A stretch of DNA of 64,000 nucleotides from Blastocatellia bacterium. GTDB taxonomy: Bacteria; Acidobacteriota; Blastocatellia; HR10. The notes beneath the pieces were generated by a model. The model made no database searches and was not told where the DNA came from. It saw only the letters and a list, made by a program, of their open reading frames with translations. The position numbers and the translations under genes were made by a program. Each line of letters starts with the position of its first letter. The stretch's first letter is position 1. This document shows, in pieces, positions 18,036 to 27,266 of the stretch. The stretch lies in assembly GCA_025055075.1 (NCBI GenBank), contig JANWYV010000015.1, positions 37,753-101,752 on the forward strand. Direction: 5' to 3'.

Positions 18036-19123
18036 AAGCGGTCGCTCACTCTCCAGGGAGAAGGATCGTTCGGGATATCCTCCCGTTCGGTCTCACGCGA
18101 AGAGGGCATGGTGAATGTCATTTCCGCCAGGACCAGCTCGCGCAGGGGTCCCCATGAGAATCCTCCGCGTCGGAGGAAATAAGGGCTCACCAAAAGAGCT
18201 GGTCCGAAGCTCACCACATGCATGATCAACGCCATGCTCGCTGCCGTATTTCTCTCGATGCCGAGCCACATCAGTCCCAGCATCGTCGTCGTGTGGAACG
18301 CTCCGGCGGACCCCCCTGGGGTCGGCACCAGAGAGCCCAACATCGCGAAGCCGATGACAAATATGACGGAAGCGACCGTCAAGTGCAAGCCGAAAGCCCG
18401 TACGACTAACCAGAAGCTCGCCGTCACAAGTCCCCACGTCATGAGCGTGTAGCCCACCGCGCGGGCCAATGCCCGAACGTCATGCAGGACTGACAGGCCA
18501 TCGGCCAAGTGGCGAAGGAGATTGAGGGCAGGCCGACGAAGTTTCTCCGGGATCCATCGAGAGCGTCGCTCTAACACCTCCAGAATCCCATCCGCTCGAA
18601 AGCGGAAGACCGAGAGGCCCACCAAGCCCAAGAGTGAGAGTAAGAGAGCCGCTTCTCCGAAGTTCCTGAGCGCCGCGAGTGGCTCCGGCGAGCGGCTCGA
18701 GTTGCAGACGAAGAAGAGGCTCACAGCGAAGGCGACGGTCACGGTGATCATGTCGCAGATGCGTTCGATGAGGATCGTCGCCAGGGTAGCGCTCGGGCGA
18801 ATCCGCTCGCGGAGACTGAGGACCAGAGGGCGCGTCGCTTCCCCAATGCGCCCGAACACGAAGATCGTGGAGAAGCCGATCACGGTCGCGGCCAGAGCGT
18901 TTCCCAACGTGGGTGTTCTCACCGGAGTCAAAAAGACTCGCCATCGCAGCGCTCGTGTCAGATAGGTCGCCAGAATGGGGACGATGGCCAAAAGGGCTAA
19001 GGTAACGTTCATGCGCCTCAGGCTCTCTCGCACCAAAGGCCAATCGAGCTGATACCAAAAGGCACCCAGCAGCCCTGCGGCCACAAGCAACCAGAAGATG
19101 AACGTCACGCCTTTCCGTCGCAT
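18032..19123 (-). CDS. Lysylphosphatidylglycerol-synthase-type membrane protein (UPF0104/YbhN/AglD)
   Basis: The 363-residue integral membrane protein has about eight hydrophobic helices. It carries the family landmarks [12 protein letters not shown] near the N-terminus and [13 protein letters not shown] near residue 280, the latter close to the PtPGGlG.. motif of the LPG_synthase_TM family. Members are flippase-like membrane proteins. There is no C-terminal aminoacyl-transferase domain, so lysyl-PG synthesis is not expected. It is the first gene of the minus-strand nrdR operon and divergent from the HU gene. No clear ribosome site was seen before the ATG. Confidence 0.85.
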   Translation of the reverse strand: MRRKGVTFIFWLLVAAGLLGAFWYQLDWPLVRESLRRMNVTLALLAIVPILATYLTRALRWRVFLTPVRTPTLGNALAATVIGFSTIFVFGRIGEATRPLVLSLRERIRPSATLATILIERICDMITVTVAFAVSLFFVCNSSRSPEPLAALRNFGEAALLLSLLGLVGLSVFRFRADGILEVLERRSRWIPEKLRRPALNLLRHLADGLSVLHDVRALARAVGYTLMTWGLVTASFWLVVRAFGLHLTVASVIFVIGFAMLGSLVPTPGGSAGAFHTTTMLGLMWLGIERNTAASMALIMHVVSFGPALLVSPYFLRRGGFSWGPLRELVLAEMTFTMPSSRETEREDIPNDPSPWRVSDRL

Positions 19124-19214
19124 CGCGTGACCCGGGCTAAGGCTATCCGAAGCCCGAACGGGCGGTCAAGCGCGATCCTTCGGCTCAACTTCCGATTTGT
19201 TCCCGACGACTCAT

Positions 19215-19243
19215 TGACAGGCCGTGGGGAAAGCCGTAAGATA
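19215..19243 (+). promoter_or_regulatory. Sigma70-type promoter of the HU/IHF gene
   Basis: A perfect -35 TTGACA (19215-19220), a 17-base spacer and TAAGAT (19238-19243). Transcription would start near 19250, about 19 bases before the ATG. Confidence 0.75.
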
Positions 19244-19268
19244 GTGCCGATGTGAGGGGCGAGCGACG

Positions 19269-19526
19269 ATGACGAAAGCCGACATCGCGCGAGCGGTCTA
19301 CAATCGGCATGGTGGACTTTCGACGCGGGAAGCGACGGCTCTCGTGGATCTGATTCTGGAGATCATCAAAAACCGGCTGGCTCAGGGGTACAAAGTCTGC
19401 TTGGGGCGCGTGGGCGTGATGGAGGTCATCGAGCGCACGTCGCGTCGAGGGCGTCCGCCCTCGGGCGGTAGGAAGCCGACCACGCGCGTTCTGATCTTTC
19501 GACCAGCCCGAGCGTTGCGGGCATGA
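19269..19526 (+). CDS. HU/IHF-family DNA-binding protein
   Basis: The 85-residue nucleoid protein starts [11 protein letters not shown], the dimerisation helix of the family, followed by [26 protein letters not shown] and the DNA-binding beta arm with a GRPPSGG tip. The arm tip carries PPSGG rather than the usual R-N-P-x-T proline hairpin, a mild deviation. The end of the protein is intact ([12 protein letters not shown]). It is driven by a near-consensus promoter, and its stop overlaps the MerR start as ATGA, a pairing found in many genomes (ihfA-merR). Confidence 0.9.
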   Translation: MTKADIARAVYNRHGGLSTREATALVDLILEIIKNRLAQGYKVCLGRVGVMEVIERTSRRGRPPSGGRKPTTRVLIFRPARALRA

Positions 19527-19999
19527 ATTCGATGATGGGAGGCCTTGGGGGAGGGAAAAAGCCTATGCAGCCGGTGAAGGCCATTCCGGATAAGCTCTAT
19601 TTCAAGATTGGCGAGGTTTGCGAGATCACGGGTATTCAACCCCATGTCTTGCGGTATTGGGAGACGGAGTTCCCGCAACTGGCTCCTGAGAAGAATCGCG
19701 CCGGACAGCGCGTCTACAAGCGGCGCGACATCGAATTGATCTTGCGAATCAAGAAGCTCCTCTACGAGGATAAATTCACGATCGCCGGCGCGCGAAAGCG
19801 CTTAGCTGCCGAATCTCGATTCAAGCTCTTATCCTCGGAATCTCCTTCTGAAACCATGGAAGGTGCGAGCGAAGGTCCGCCCCCCTCGGTCTCTCCCAGA
19901 GTATATCAGGTCCTACGCGACATCAGGCGCGGGTTGGAAGAGCTGTTGGCGATGCTGAACCAAAGTGATATAATCACCTCTTCGAAGCGAACGCCTTGA
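19523..19999 (+). CDS. MerR-family transcriptional regulator
   Basis: The 158-residue protein has an N-terminal winged helix ([21 protein letters not shown]) with the R-Y-W-E-x-E-F-P pattern of the HU/IHF-linked MerR group, followed by a helix ([23 protein letters not shown]) and an unstructured tail. No ligand-binding cysteines are present, so it is not a metal sensor. The first 15-25 residues are Gly-rich and may not be translated: a later ATG at 19565 is an alternative start. The end of the coding region contains the tRNA-Pro promoter. Confidence 0.88.
   Translation: MNSMMGGLGGGKKPMQPVKAIPDKLYFKIGEVCEITGIQPHVLRYWETEFPQLAPEKNRAGQRVYKRRDIELILRIKKLLYEDKFTIAGARKRLAAESRFKLLSSESPSETMEGASEGPPPSVSPRVYQVLRDIRRGLEELLAMLNQSDIITSSKRTP
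19946..19974 (+). promoter_or_regulatory. Promoter of tRNA-Pro inside the merR coding region
   Basis: TTGGCG (19946-19951), a 17-base spacer and a perfect TATAAT (19969-19974) lie in the last codons of the MerR gene. The predicted start near 19981 is about 48 bases upstream of the mature tRNA. Confidence 0.6.
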
Positions 20000-20028
20000 A
20001 GGCAGGGACTCGACAAAAAAAGACGACA

Positions 20029-20106
20029 CGGGACGTGGCGCAGCCTGGTTAGCGCGCTTGCTTGGGGTGCAAGAGGTCGCCGGTTCAAATCCGGCCGTCC
20101 CGACCA
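20029..20106 (+). tRNA. tRNA-Pro (anticodon GGG)
   Basis: A full cloverleaf can be drawn. The acceptor stem is CGGGACG with CGTCCCG, the D arm is GCGC/GCGC, and the anticodon stem CTTGC/GCAAG encloses TTGGGGT with anticodon GGG. The T arm is GCCGG/CCGGC around TTCAAAT, with discriminator A and an encoded CCA. A run of seven T (20108-20114) follows at once and probably ends transcription. The FBP aldolase/phosphatase gene converges on it, ending at 20119. Confidence 0.97.
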
Positions 20107-20118
20107 ATTTTTTTGTTG

Positions 20119-21255
20119 TTAATCCCGCGTGATGAACTCTCGATCTAGGGCTTCGAGCGTCTCCACAATCCCCGTATACGCGAGTTCCGTATGCGACGCC
20201 ATTGTCGGTCCGATGAACCCTTGGCGACGCCATTCGTCGGCCTTGGCTTGGACCTTCAATCGCGTCTGATCCCATACGGGACCGCCGAACATATCCACAC
20301 ACTCCTCGGCGAATCGCCCTTCAGCGTCCATGGAGAAAGCCAGGCAGGAGACGATCGGCAGACAGAATGGCCCGGTCACAGGCGTATTGATGGGGACGGG
20401 CATGAGCGGCATCACATGCGATCCACGGGCATCGCCCGCGACGAAGTGCCCAAGCAGGAAGGGTTCGACGATCTCCTCAGGAGCTGGGAAGATGCCCTGC
20501 GTGCGGACGATCGCCACCGGATCATCCTTCCCCGTATAGCGGCCGGCGATATTGTGCAGGCGCGTGGCCGAGACGGCGACGATTTGCTCATCGGGCTTAT
20601 AGCGCGAATGAATCGCTTCGACGGCGAACCGATCCGGATTTTGTAAGAGTGTCGCGACATCCCAGATCCGCTCGGGGACATCGAGGCGGATGATCCGATC
20701 CTTGTCCTTGGCGTCCATGTCAATGATGGTGAAGGTGAAGCCCTGATGCATCTTCGGGTTGAGGAGCAAGCCGCCATTGTGCATGGGATCACAGAAAGCC
20801 GCGTACAGGGGATAATTGTACGCGCCCGGGCTGCACTTGTCGGCGGCGAACACGAGAAAGGCTTCGGCCGGCCGATCCTTGCTCTTCGGATCGCGCTCGA
20901 ACTCGATTTCGGCGACGGCCGGACCCGCGCCGCGGATGTTCCCCGACGGCGCATCCACCAACAGATCTTGTCCGGCGCCATACAGTCCCTGCTTGCGTGC
21001 GACCTCGGTCGCTGCCAAGAAGCAATCCCAGGCGAAACGATGGACCGCTTGGGCTCCCACCCCATGCGTATGGCTCATGATGAGCGCGATGTCATCACCT
21101 GTGAACGTGACAAGCCCATCAATGAGCAGCCCCTTCGTCCCGGAACACGCCGCCTTCATTTCTTCCCGAACGACGTGAAGCATCCGTTCGGATGGGCGCG
21201 TGTGTCCGCCAATGGAACCCACGTCGGCTTTGATGACGGAGAGCGTGACCTTCAT
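20119..21255 (-). CDS. fbp: Fructose-1,6-bisphosphate aldolase/phosphatase (archaeal type, class V FBPase)
   Basis: The 378-residue protein matches the bifunctional enzyme that condenses triose phosphates to FBP and dephosphorylates it to fructose 6-phosphate, making gluconeogenesis irreversible. Family landmarks are TLSVIKADVGSIGGH at the N-terminus (metal ligands D11, H18), TFTGDDIALIMSHTHG (51-66) and the Y-x-x-K pair at Y240/K243, matching the Tyr and Schiff-base Lys described for the archaeal enzymes. The start at 21255 is fixed by GAGGAGG just upstream and by the conserved N-terminus. The enzyme is typical of archaea and thermophilic, deep-branching bacteria. Confidence 0.93.
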   Translation of the reverse strand: MKVTLSVIKADVGSIGGHTRPSERMLHVVREEMKAACSGTKGLLIDGLVTFTGDDIALIMSHTHGVGAQAVHRFAWDCFLAATEVARKQGLYGAGQDLLVDAPSGNIRGAGPAVAEIEFERDPKSKDRPAEAFLVFAADKCSPGAYNYPLYAAFCDPMHNGGLLLNPKMHQGFTFTIIDMDAKDKDRIIRLDVPERIWDVATLLQNPDRFAVEAIHSRYKPDEQIVAVSATRLHNIAGRYTGKDDPVAIVRTQGIFPAPEEIVEPFLLGHFVAGDARGSHVMPLMPVPINTPVTGPFCLPIVSCLAFSMDAEGRFAEECVDMFGGPVWDQTRLKVQAKADEWRRQGFIGPTMASHTELAYTGIVETLEALDREFITRD

Positions 21256-21351
21256 GGTTGTCCTCCTCAAAGAAGATTCACCGCCCAATCTCCGGCTCTG
21301 GACTGGAGGCCTATTATATCATCGGAGCGAGCGCTCGGAAACTGCGCCCGC

Positions 21352-22059
21352 TCATCCCCTGAGCGAGAGAGGGGTGAATCGCGTCTTGAGATCGTAGACG
21401 TCCACTCCCTCCTTCCGTTTCAAAAATGCCACGATCGCATAGGTCGCCGGCGTCGCTGCGGCTTCGTAAAGGGACTTCGCGAGCCACTGCGTCAGGAAGG
21501 TGCGAAAGAGTGCACTCGTCGGAATCGTTCCGGCGAAGGCGAGCGTCAGAAACAGCAGCGAATCAACGGCCTGACCGACAAGAGTGGAGCCGATCGTGCG
21601 CATCCAGAGCCAGCGTCCGCGCGTGAGGGCCTTCATTCGAGCGAGCACGTAGGCATTCGTGAACTCGCCGAAGAGGTAGGCCGAGAATGAGGCGGCGAGA
21701 AGGCGCGGGGTATATCCGAGGATGCGCTCATATGCAGCTTGTCCGTCCCAGAAGGGAGCTGGCGGGAGGATTTGCCCGATCCAGATGGCAGCGACCGTGA
21801 GCAGATTGCAGAAGAAGCCGAGCCAGATGACGCGCCGTGCTTGCGCGTAGCCGTACACCTCCGTGAGGACATCGCCGAAGATATAACTGATCGGGAAGAC
21901 GATGATCCCGGCCGGGACGACCCATCCGCGAAGCTCCACGAGTTTGACGCCCGTGATGTTGGCCGCGATCAAGCACGTGATGAACCCAGCGGTCACGAGC
22001 ACGAACCAAATGGAATATCCGCGCGCGCCATCCCCTTCAGAGTTTGAACCGCTTCTCAT
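21352..22059 (-). CDS. Queuosine precursor transporter, YhhQ/VUT family
   Basis: The 235-residue membrane protein has six or so helices. The motif ANITGVKLVELRGWVVPAGI and FPISYIFGDVLTEVYGY match the QPTR (YhhQ) family, which imports queuosine precursors such as preQ0 or preQ1 for tRNA modification. The interior FGEFTNAYVLARMK is also conserved. Its start overlaps the end of the DUF3006 gene by 23 bases, so it is in the same transcript. No queuosine synthesis gene is in the window. Confidence 0.88.
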   Translation of the reverse strand: MRSGSNSEGDGARGYSIWFVLVTAGFITCLIAANITGVKLVELRGWVVPAGIIVFPISYIFGDVLTEVYGYAQARRVIWLGFFCNLLTVAAIWIGQILPPAPFWDGQAAYERILGYTPRLLAASFSAYLFGEFTNAYVLARMKALTRGRWLWMRTIGSTLVGQAVDSLLFLTLAFAGTIPTSALFRTFLTQWLAKSLYEAAATPATYAIVAFLKRKEGVDVYDLKTRFTPLSLRG

Positions 22060-22276
22060 CCGGCTGCCCTCGGGTCAGTTCTCGCAGCAGTTCTTCCGCG
22101 CGGCGGCGTTCCCGCTCGCGGCTTTCTCGATCGAGCTCGAAGCTCACGCGAAGATGATCGCCGGCGACGACGCCCGGTGGCAAGTATCGAAGCGGAATGT
22201 CGAAGCGGAGGCGATCGTCCTCATACAGGTAGCACACGGCGATGTTCTCCTCAATGCGATCCACGACGAGCTTCAT
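22037..22276 (-). CDS. DUF3006 family protein
   Basis: A 79-residue protein with MKLVVDRIEENIAVCYLYED and a beta-rich start followed by a charged helix (DRESRERERRRAEELLREL), as in the DUF3006 family. Members often sit beside secreted ComEC-like metallo-beta-lactamase proteins, as here: the start overlaps the stop of that gene as ATGA. The function is unknown. Confidence 0.85.
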   Translation of the reverse strand: MKLVVDRIEENIAVCYLYEDDRLRFDIPLRYLPPGVVAGDHLRVSFELDRESRERERRRAEELLRELTRGQPDEKRFKL

Positions 22277-23367
22277 GGTCGGTTCCTCCGGGGCGCGAGA
22301 TCAGCTTGGACCGTGCTCCTAGCGAAGGGAAGCTTCGGGGTTCCGTCAGCGGCGTCTCTCGTAGAAGGAGAGGGCGCGTATACCTCCTCGGCCCGCAAGC
22401 GCGGACGTCGTCCGCGCCAGAGGTCCTCGGCGGCTACAGTCCGCTCGGGGCGAACCTCATACTGGCGTCCATCGCTTCGGATCACGATCTCGCCTTCGAG
22501 ATCGGTGCGATGTAACTGGCGCGCCCAGCGGCGCAGCCGGTCCAGAGTCTCTTGCGCCGGATGGCCGTATTCGTTATCCGCCCCGCAGGAGATGATCGCG
22601 ACCTCCGGACGCACCCGTTCCAAAAACGCCCGCGTCGTCGAATGGCGCGATCCGTGGTGAGCGACCTTGAGCACGCGCACGGCAAGCGGCGCTGTGGAGT
22701 TCTCGCGTTCGATGAGGCGATCTTCGGTCTCGCGCTCGCTGTCCCCGGTGAAGAGCATGGAGAACGCGCCGTAGCTCAATCGCGCGACGATCGAATTCGC
22801 GTTCTCGTCGCTGCGCGTCCCCTGAAGGCGTGGGGAAGACGGAGCTAGGATCGAGAGCGTCACGCCCGCCCCGAGCTCGAATTCCTGTCCCGCTTCGGCG
22901 ACCACGAAGCGAATCCCCTTCTCCCGAATCTTCTCCAGCATGCGCGTGTACGTGCGCGTCGGATACGGTTGACCGCTATCCAGGAACAGACGAACGGGAA
23001 CGGCGTCGAGTACGGCCACCATGCCGCCGATATGATCGGCATGTGGGTGCGTGGCGATGACGAGATCGAGCTGCGTGACGCCATATCGAGCGAGAGCCTC
23101 GCGGACCCGATCGGCAGCCTCCGGAGGCCCAGCATCAATGAGCACCGCTTTGCGCTCGGGGGTAAGGATGAGGAAACTGTCGCCTTGGCCGACATCGAGG
23201 GCGACGACCGTCAGCTCTCCTGCTGAAGGCAATGGCTCGCGCCGCCACAGTTCGAAGCGAGAGAGCAGAAAGGTCGCGATGAGCAGCAGAACGCCGAGGA
23301 GCAACCACAGCAGCGTTCGTCGTCGGAGTCGTGGCATCGCCGTGCGCGTTCGTCGTCGTCGGGCCAT
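22273..23367 (-). CDS. ComEC-like metallo-beta-lactamase-fold hydrolase, membrane-anchored
   Basis: The 364-residue protein has one N-terminal membrane segment (about residues 19-36) and a metallo-beta-lactamase domain. The zinc motif THPHADHIGG (H-x-H-x-D-H) is intact, and VLKVAHHGSRHSTT and ALDVGQGDSFL are the hallmarks of the C-terminal domain of ComEC/Rec2. The competence channel domain is missing, so it is likely an extracytoplasmic hydrolase, possibly a nuclease or phosphodiesterase, not a DNA importer. The C-terminal 80 residues are low in conservation. It lies 7 bases after purF and is coupled to DUF3006. Confidence 0.88.
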   Translation of the reverse strand: MARRRRTRTAMPRLRRRTLLWLLLGVLLLIATFLLSRFELWRREPLPSAGELTVVALDVGQGDSFLILTPERKAVLIDAGPPEAADRVREALARYGVTQLDLVIATHPHADHIGGMVAVLDAVPVRLFLDSGQPYPTRTYTRMLEKIREKGIRFVVAEAGQEFELGAGVTLSILAPSSPRLQGTRSDENANSIVARLSYGAFSMLFTGDSERETEDRLIERENSTAPLAVRVLKVAHHGSRHSTTRAFLERVRPEVAIISCGADNEYGHPAQETLDRLRRWARQLHRTDLEGEIVIRSDGRQYEVRPERTVAAEDLWRGRRPRLRAEEVYAPSPSTRDAADGTPKLPFARSTVQADLAPRRNRP

Positions 23368-23374
23368 GTGCGCC

Positions 23375-24820
23375 TCACGAGCGTTCGAACAGGGAAACAG
23401 GGTGCATCGCTACCGGAGATCCCGCGCAGCGAACGCTCCGGGGCTGATATTCCGGATCGATCTCCGTCGGATAGCGTCCCGTATAACACGCCGTGCAGTA
23501 GCGCGTGTCGTGCGGGTCGCCGCAAGCTTCCAGCAGCGAGGCGTAACTCAAGTATCCGAGGCTATCGGCCCCCAGGAACTCACGAATCTCCTCGAGGGAC
23601 ATGCGGGCAGCGATCAGCTCTTCCTTGCGCGGCGTGTCAATGCCGTAATAGCAGGAGGCGACCGTCGGGGGGCAACTGATGCGCACATGAATCTCCCGCG
23701 CTCCGGCGGCGCGGATCATTTGCACGATCTCGCGACTCGTGGTGCCCCGTACGATGGAATCGTCCACGAGCACGATGCGCCGACCATCGAGTAATTCGCG
23801 CACGGGATTGAGCTTGACCTTCACCCGCAGATTGCGAATCGCCGCGCGCGGCTCGATGAACGTGCGCCCGACATAATGATTGCGGACCAAGCCGAAGACC
23901 AGGGGGATTCCGGACTCCATCGAGTATCCGATGGCCGCGGCCACGCCGGAATCGGGGACCGGGACGACGACGTCGGCCTCGGCCGGATGCTCTCGCGCCA
24001 GCAGTCGTCCGAGCAGATAACGCGATCGGCTCACAGGACGCCCGAAGACGATGCTATCCGGGCGAGAGAAATACACGTGCTCGAAGATGCATTGCGTCGG
24101 ACGCTGCCGGGGGAAGGGAAAGAGCGAACGCATGCCGCGCTCATCCACGACGATCACCTCGCCCGGCTCCACGTCGCGCAGGAGCGTGGCTCCGATCAGA
24201 TCGAACGCGCAGCTCTCGGAGGCGAAGACCGTGGCGCCGTTGAGCGTGCCCAAAAGCAGCGGTCGAAAACCGCGGGGATCGCGCACGGCGATGAGCGCAC
24301 GGGGCGTCGCGAAGAGCATCGAGTAGGCGCCGTCCAATTGCGCGAGCGCTTCGACGATCGCGCCCAGCAGATCGCGCGCGCGCGACCGCGCGATCAGATG
24401 CAGCACGACCTCCGTGTCGCTCGTGGATTGGAAGATTGCGCCCTCGCGTTCCAGCTCCGCGCGCACGCGCAGCGCTTGCGGCATGTTCCCATTGTGGCAG
24501 ACCGCGATCTGTCCCCCATGGAAACTGACGACCATGGGCTGCGCTTCGCGCACGCTCACTTCGCCCGTGGTCGAATAACGCACGTGCCCGATGGCCGATC
24601 GTCCCGGCAATTCGGTGAACGTCTCTTCGCGGAAGACTTCGCTCACATATCCCAAGCCGCGGACGACGTGCAAGCGTTCGCCATCGGAGGTCGCGATGCC
24701 GGCCGATTCCTGCCCTCGGTGCTGCAGGGCATAGAGCCCGTAGTAGGTCAATCGCGCCGCTTCTTCGTGGTCGTAGATGCCAAAGACGCCGCAGGCTTCG
24801 CGGAGCTTCTCATCGCTCAT
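23375..24820 (-). CDS. purF: Amidophosphoribosyltransferase PurF
   Basis: The 481-residue enzyme makes phosphoribosylamine from PRPP and glutamine, the first step of purine synthesis. A nine-residue propeptide precedes Cys10 (EACGVFGIYD), the Ntn nucleophile exposed after cleavage. The PRPP loop is IVLVDDSIVRGTT. Cysteines in CIFEHVY, SCPPTVASCYYG and CTAC match the [4Fe-4S] ligands of the Bacillus-type enzyme, so an oxygen-sensitive cluster is predicted. The surrounding genes are not purine genes. Confidence 0.97.
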   Translation of the reverse strand: MSDEKLREACGVFGIYDHEEAARLTYYGLYALQHRGQESAGIATSDGERLHVVRGLGYVSEVFREETFTELPGRSAIGHVRYSTTGEVSVREAQPMVVSFHGGQIAVCHNGNMPQALRVRAELEREGAIFQSTSDTEVVLHLIARSRARDLLGAIVEALAQLDGAYSMLFATPRALIAVRDPRGFRPLLLGTLNGATVFASESCAFDLIGATLLRDVEPGEVIVVDERGMRSLFPFPRQRPTQCIFEHVYFSRPDSIVFGRPVSRSRYLLGRLLAREHPAEADVVVPVPDSGVAAAIGYSMESGIPLVFGLVRNHYVGRTFIEPRAAIRNLRVKVKLNPVRELLDGRRIVLVDDSIVRGTTSREIVQMIRAAGAREIHVRISCPPTVASCYYGIDTPRKEELIAARMSLEEIREFLGADSLGYLSYASLLEACGDPHDTRYCTACYTGRYPTEIDPEYQPRSVRCAGSPVAMHPVSLFERS

Positions 24821-24881
24821 GGCCGATCCGCCTATGTAACGGTTTGCTTTTACTGCACGCCATCGGAAAAGTCAATGGCGT

Positions 24882-26006
24882 CTAGGACGGCGAGTCGGTG
24901 TGCGCCGCTTCTTCCAAAAGGCTCCCACGTCGAGCGCAGTGCTGAATCGCCCGTCGAATGGCCTCGGCGTGGACGGCGACGCGATATCGCTGCACGGCCA
25001 CTTCGCGCGCGGCGCGTCCCATCTGTCGTCGCAGCTCGGGATTCTCCAAAAGCAATCGCAAGCGATCGTACCATTCCTCCGGCGAACGAACGAGGAATCC
25101 GGTGACGCCGTCCTCGAGAATCTCCGTGACGACGCCGACAGCGGAGGCGACAGTGGGAATGCCGACGGCCATGTACTGAATCGCCTTCAATCCGGATTTC
25201 CCCACGGACCATTCGTCCTCGATGAGGGGGTAGAGGCCAATGTCCAGGGAGCGGAAGTCTTCGACCTCGCGGTCCAGCGCCCATCGCCGATTCTCCACCT
25301 CGACCGTGCGCAAACGAACGGGTTCAGTCCCGCCGACGACGAGCAGGCGAAACGTGAAGTCTCGGCCCAATTCTTCGAGTACGGGCAGGAGCGTCTTCAA
25401 ATAGCGAAACGTCGAATGGCTCCCGATCCATCCGAGTACGGGTGGATCCGAAGCCTCAGCCTTTGGCACGAACAGATCCGTGTCCACGATGGTCGGCAGA
25501 AGCAGGACGGGTTTCTCGCGCTGGCGCACGTATTCGGCGATGAGCCGATTTCCCGCCACGACGACATCGGCCCATGCGATGAGCCGATCGGTTTTGCCAA
25601 ACCATTTGAGCGGTCGAACCCATGGCCCGTAGGTGGGGCTCACATAGGGCACGAAGGTTGCGTCATCCAGATCCAGGAGCATCGGTTTGCGCAAGCCTCG
25701 GACGATGAGCCATTCCAAGACTGGCGGGCCTAGCGGCGCTGCCTCGCGTTGGATCCACACGACGTCGGCGCGCGCGGCTCGAATGAGCGCGCGCGAACTC
25801 CGCAGCAGAGCGGCCAACAATCCCGCGATCTTCTTCCCCCAATGCCCTCGTTCGTACAAGATGGCGAAGACGTCGTGCGAGAGGAATGTTTGAAGCTCCA
25901 CCTCTATGCCGCGCGCTGCCAGCCACGGCCCGTATTGGACGACGCGATAGCGGGTCGCCGCGGCTTCGATCGGATACGAGGCGAGTGCGAGCACGCGAAG
26001 ACGCAT
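24882..26006 (-). CDS. Glycosyltransferase, GT4-like
   Basis: The 374-residue protein has two Rossmann halves. The C-terminal half carries LGWIGSHSTFRYL and the acceptor/donor region IGLYPLIEDEWSVGKSGLKAIQYMAVGIPTVAS, with the nucleotide-sugar E-x7-E-like motif altered to G..GLKAIQYMA. It is cytoplasmic and may be membrane associated. It follows asnB and the membrane glycosyltransferase, forming a small glycan or surface-polymer cluster. The substrate is unknown. Confidence 0.85.
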   Translation of the reverse strand: MRLRVLALASYPIEAAATRYRVVQYGPWLAARGIEVELQTFLSHDVFAILYERGHWGKKIAGLLAALLRSSRALIRAARADVVWIQREAAPLGPPVLEWLIVRGLRKPMLLDLDDATFVPYVSPTYGPWVRPLKWFGKTDRLIAWADVVVAGNRLIAEYVRQREKPVLLLPTIVDTDLFVPKAEASDPPVLGWIGSHSTFRYLKTLLPVLEELGRDFTFRLLVVGGTEPVRLRTVEVENRRWALDREVEDFRSLDIGLYPLIEDEWSVGKSGLKAIQYMAVGIPTVASAVGVVTEILEDGVTGFLVRSPEEWYDRLRLLLENPELRRQMGRAAREVAVQRYRVAVHAEAIRRAIQHCARRGSLLEEAAHTDSPS

Positions 26007-26018
26007 AGCATCGCACGC

Positions 26019-27266
26019 TCATGAGATCGGCGCGGTGAACGATGGCGTAGCCGGCCATTCCGGCTTCGACCCGATAGGAGCCGCGCGCTTTCGCTGCTGC
26101 CAACCGGCGACGACGAAGATGAAGAGAAAGACGAGGATCTGCGCGCGCTGCCGATAGGCCGTGCCCACGTTTCCTTGAAAGAGCGCGTAGACGAGCGTCA
26201 GACTGCCGACGAAGAGAAGGATCACGGACGCGTCCGCCAGCTTCCGCCGCACGGCGAAGGCGATTCCCCGAAGGAGCCAGGGGAACATCCCCCACCACAG
26301 CACCATCTCCGGCAGCGTGATGGCTTGCCGCACGTTGGCGATGGACCATGGGAAGGGGGCTAGGAGCAAGTATGTGAGGCCGATGGGAAGAAAGCGCAGC
26401 GCTCCCCCGAGGGTAGAGACGTCCGCTTCCGGCGCATATCCGGATTGCGCGAATCGCGCCAACTTCGTGCGCGACATGTGGATTTGTTCGAGCACGCTCT
26501 CGATCGAGAGCGTTTGAAGCTCGCGCTCCAAAAGTCCCATGCTGTTGAGAGCGAGCAGGAAGGCGAGCGCTAAGACAGCGTGCACGAAGAGCCCCATCAC
26601 GAGACCACGTCTGTGCCCCACGAAAGAGAGGAGCGCTGAGAACGCCACGATGTAAAAGACGTAGTTGCGCAAGGAATGCAGCGGCAAAAGAGCAACGAAG
26701 AAGAGCGCGAGCCACAGCAGCGAGAACTTCCGGTGAAGGACAAGGATGGCATAGATGCTGAGCAGCGTGCAGAAGATCACAAGCGCATCCTTCAAAAGTT
26801 GCGCCGACCACAACACGAGAGAGGGAAAACATGCCGTCAGCAGAGCGGCGCCTCGCGCCACGCGCCGATCGAAAGTCAGAGCGGCGATCTTGTAGATGAG
26901 GACGGCATGCAGAGCCCCGATCACGCAATTGACGAGGACGACGAGAAACGGCGCGCGTCCGAAGACGAAGTAGAACGCAGCGACGAGGTAGAAGTAGCCG
27001 GGCTGGCTGGCCGGACGCACGGGGAAAGCTGTCTCTCCCGACCAATAGCGCGCGATCGCCCATCCCACCCAATCGTAAGTCCCAGCATCGCCTCCGAAGA
27101 AGCCTTCCAAATTGAAGAGCGCGATGAATGACGCGACGGCCACCCGCAAGCCGAGCCCAAGGAGGAAAACGCGTCGTAGGAATCGGCGCTCTTGGGCGCG
27201 CTCCTCGATGGAGGGGTCGGAGGCGATCGATGTCATCTTCTCCATATCGGGCATCCCCGTCCTCAT
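26019..27266 (-). CDS. ArnT/PMT-like membrane glycosyltransferase (GT39/83-like)
   Basis: The 415-residue protein has about ten hydrophobic helices. After the first helix an acidic loop (FFGGDAGTYDWVG) with the D-x-x-x-Y/D arrangement resembles the catalytic loop of polyprenyl-phosphate-sugar transferases of the PMT/ArnT superfamily. The overlap of its start with the asnB stop (ATGA) indicates coupling. The role is inferred from topology: transfer of a lipid-linked sugar to an acceptor at the outer side of the membrane. Confidence 0.7.
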   Translation of the reverse strand: MRTGMPDMEKMTSIASDPSIEERAQERRFLRRVFLLGLGLRVAVASFIALFNLEGFFGGDAGTYDWVGWAIARYWSGETAFPVRPASQPGYFYLVAAFYFVFGRAPFLVVLVNCVIGALHAVLIYKIAALTFDRRVARGAALLTACFPSLVLWSAQLLKDALVIFCTLLSIYAILVLHRKFSLLWLALFFVALLPLHSLRNYVFYIVAFSALLSFVGHRRGLVMGLFVHAVLALAFLLALNSMGLLERELQTLSIESVLEQIHMSRTKLARFAQSGYAPEADVSTLGGALRFLPIGLTYLLLAPFPWSIANVRQAITLPEMVLWWGMFPWLLRGIAFAVRRKLADASVILLFVGSLTLVYALFQGNVGTAYRQRAQILVFLFIFVVAGWQQRKRAAPIGSKPEWPATPSFTAPIS

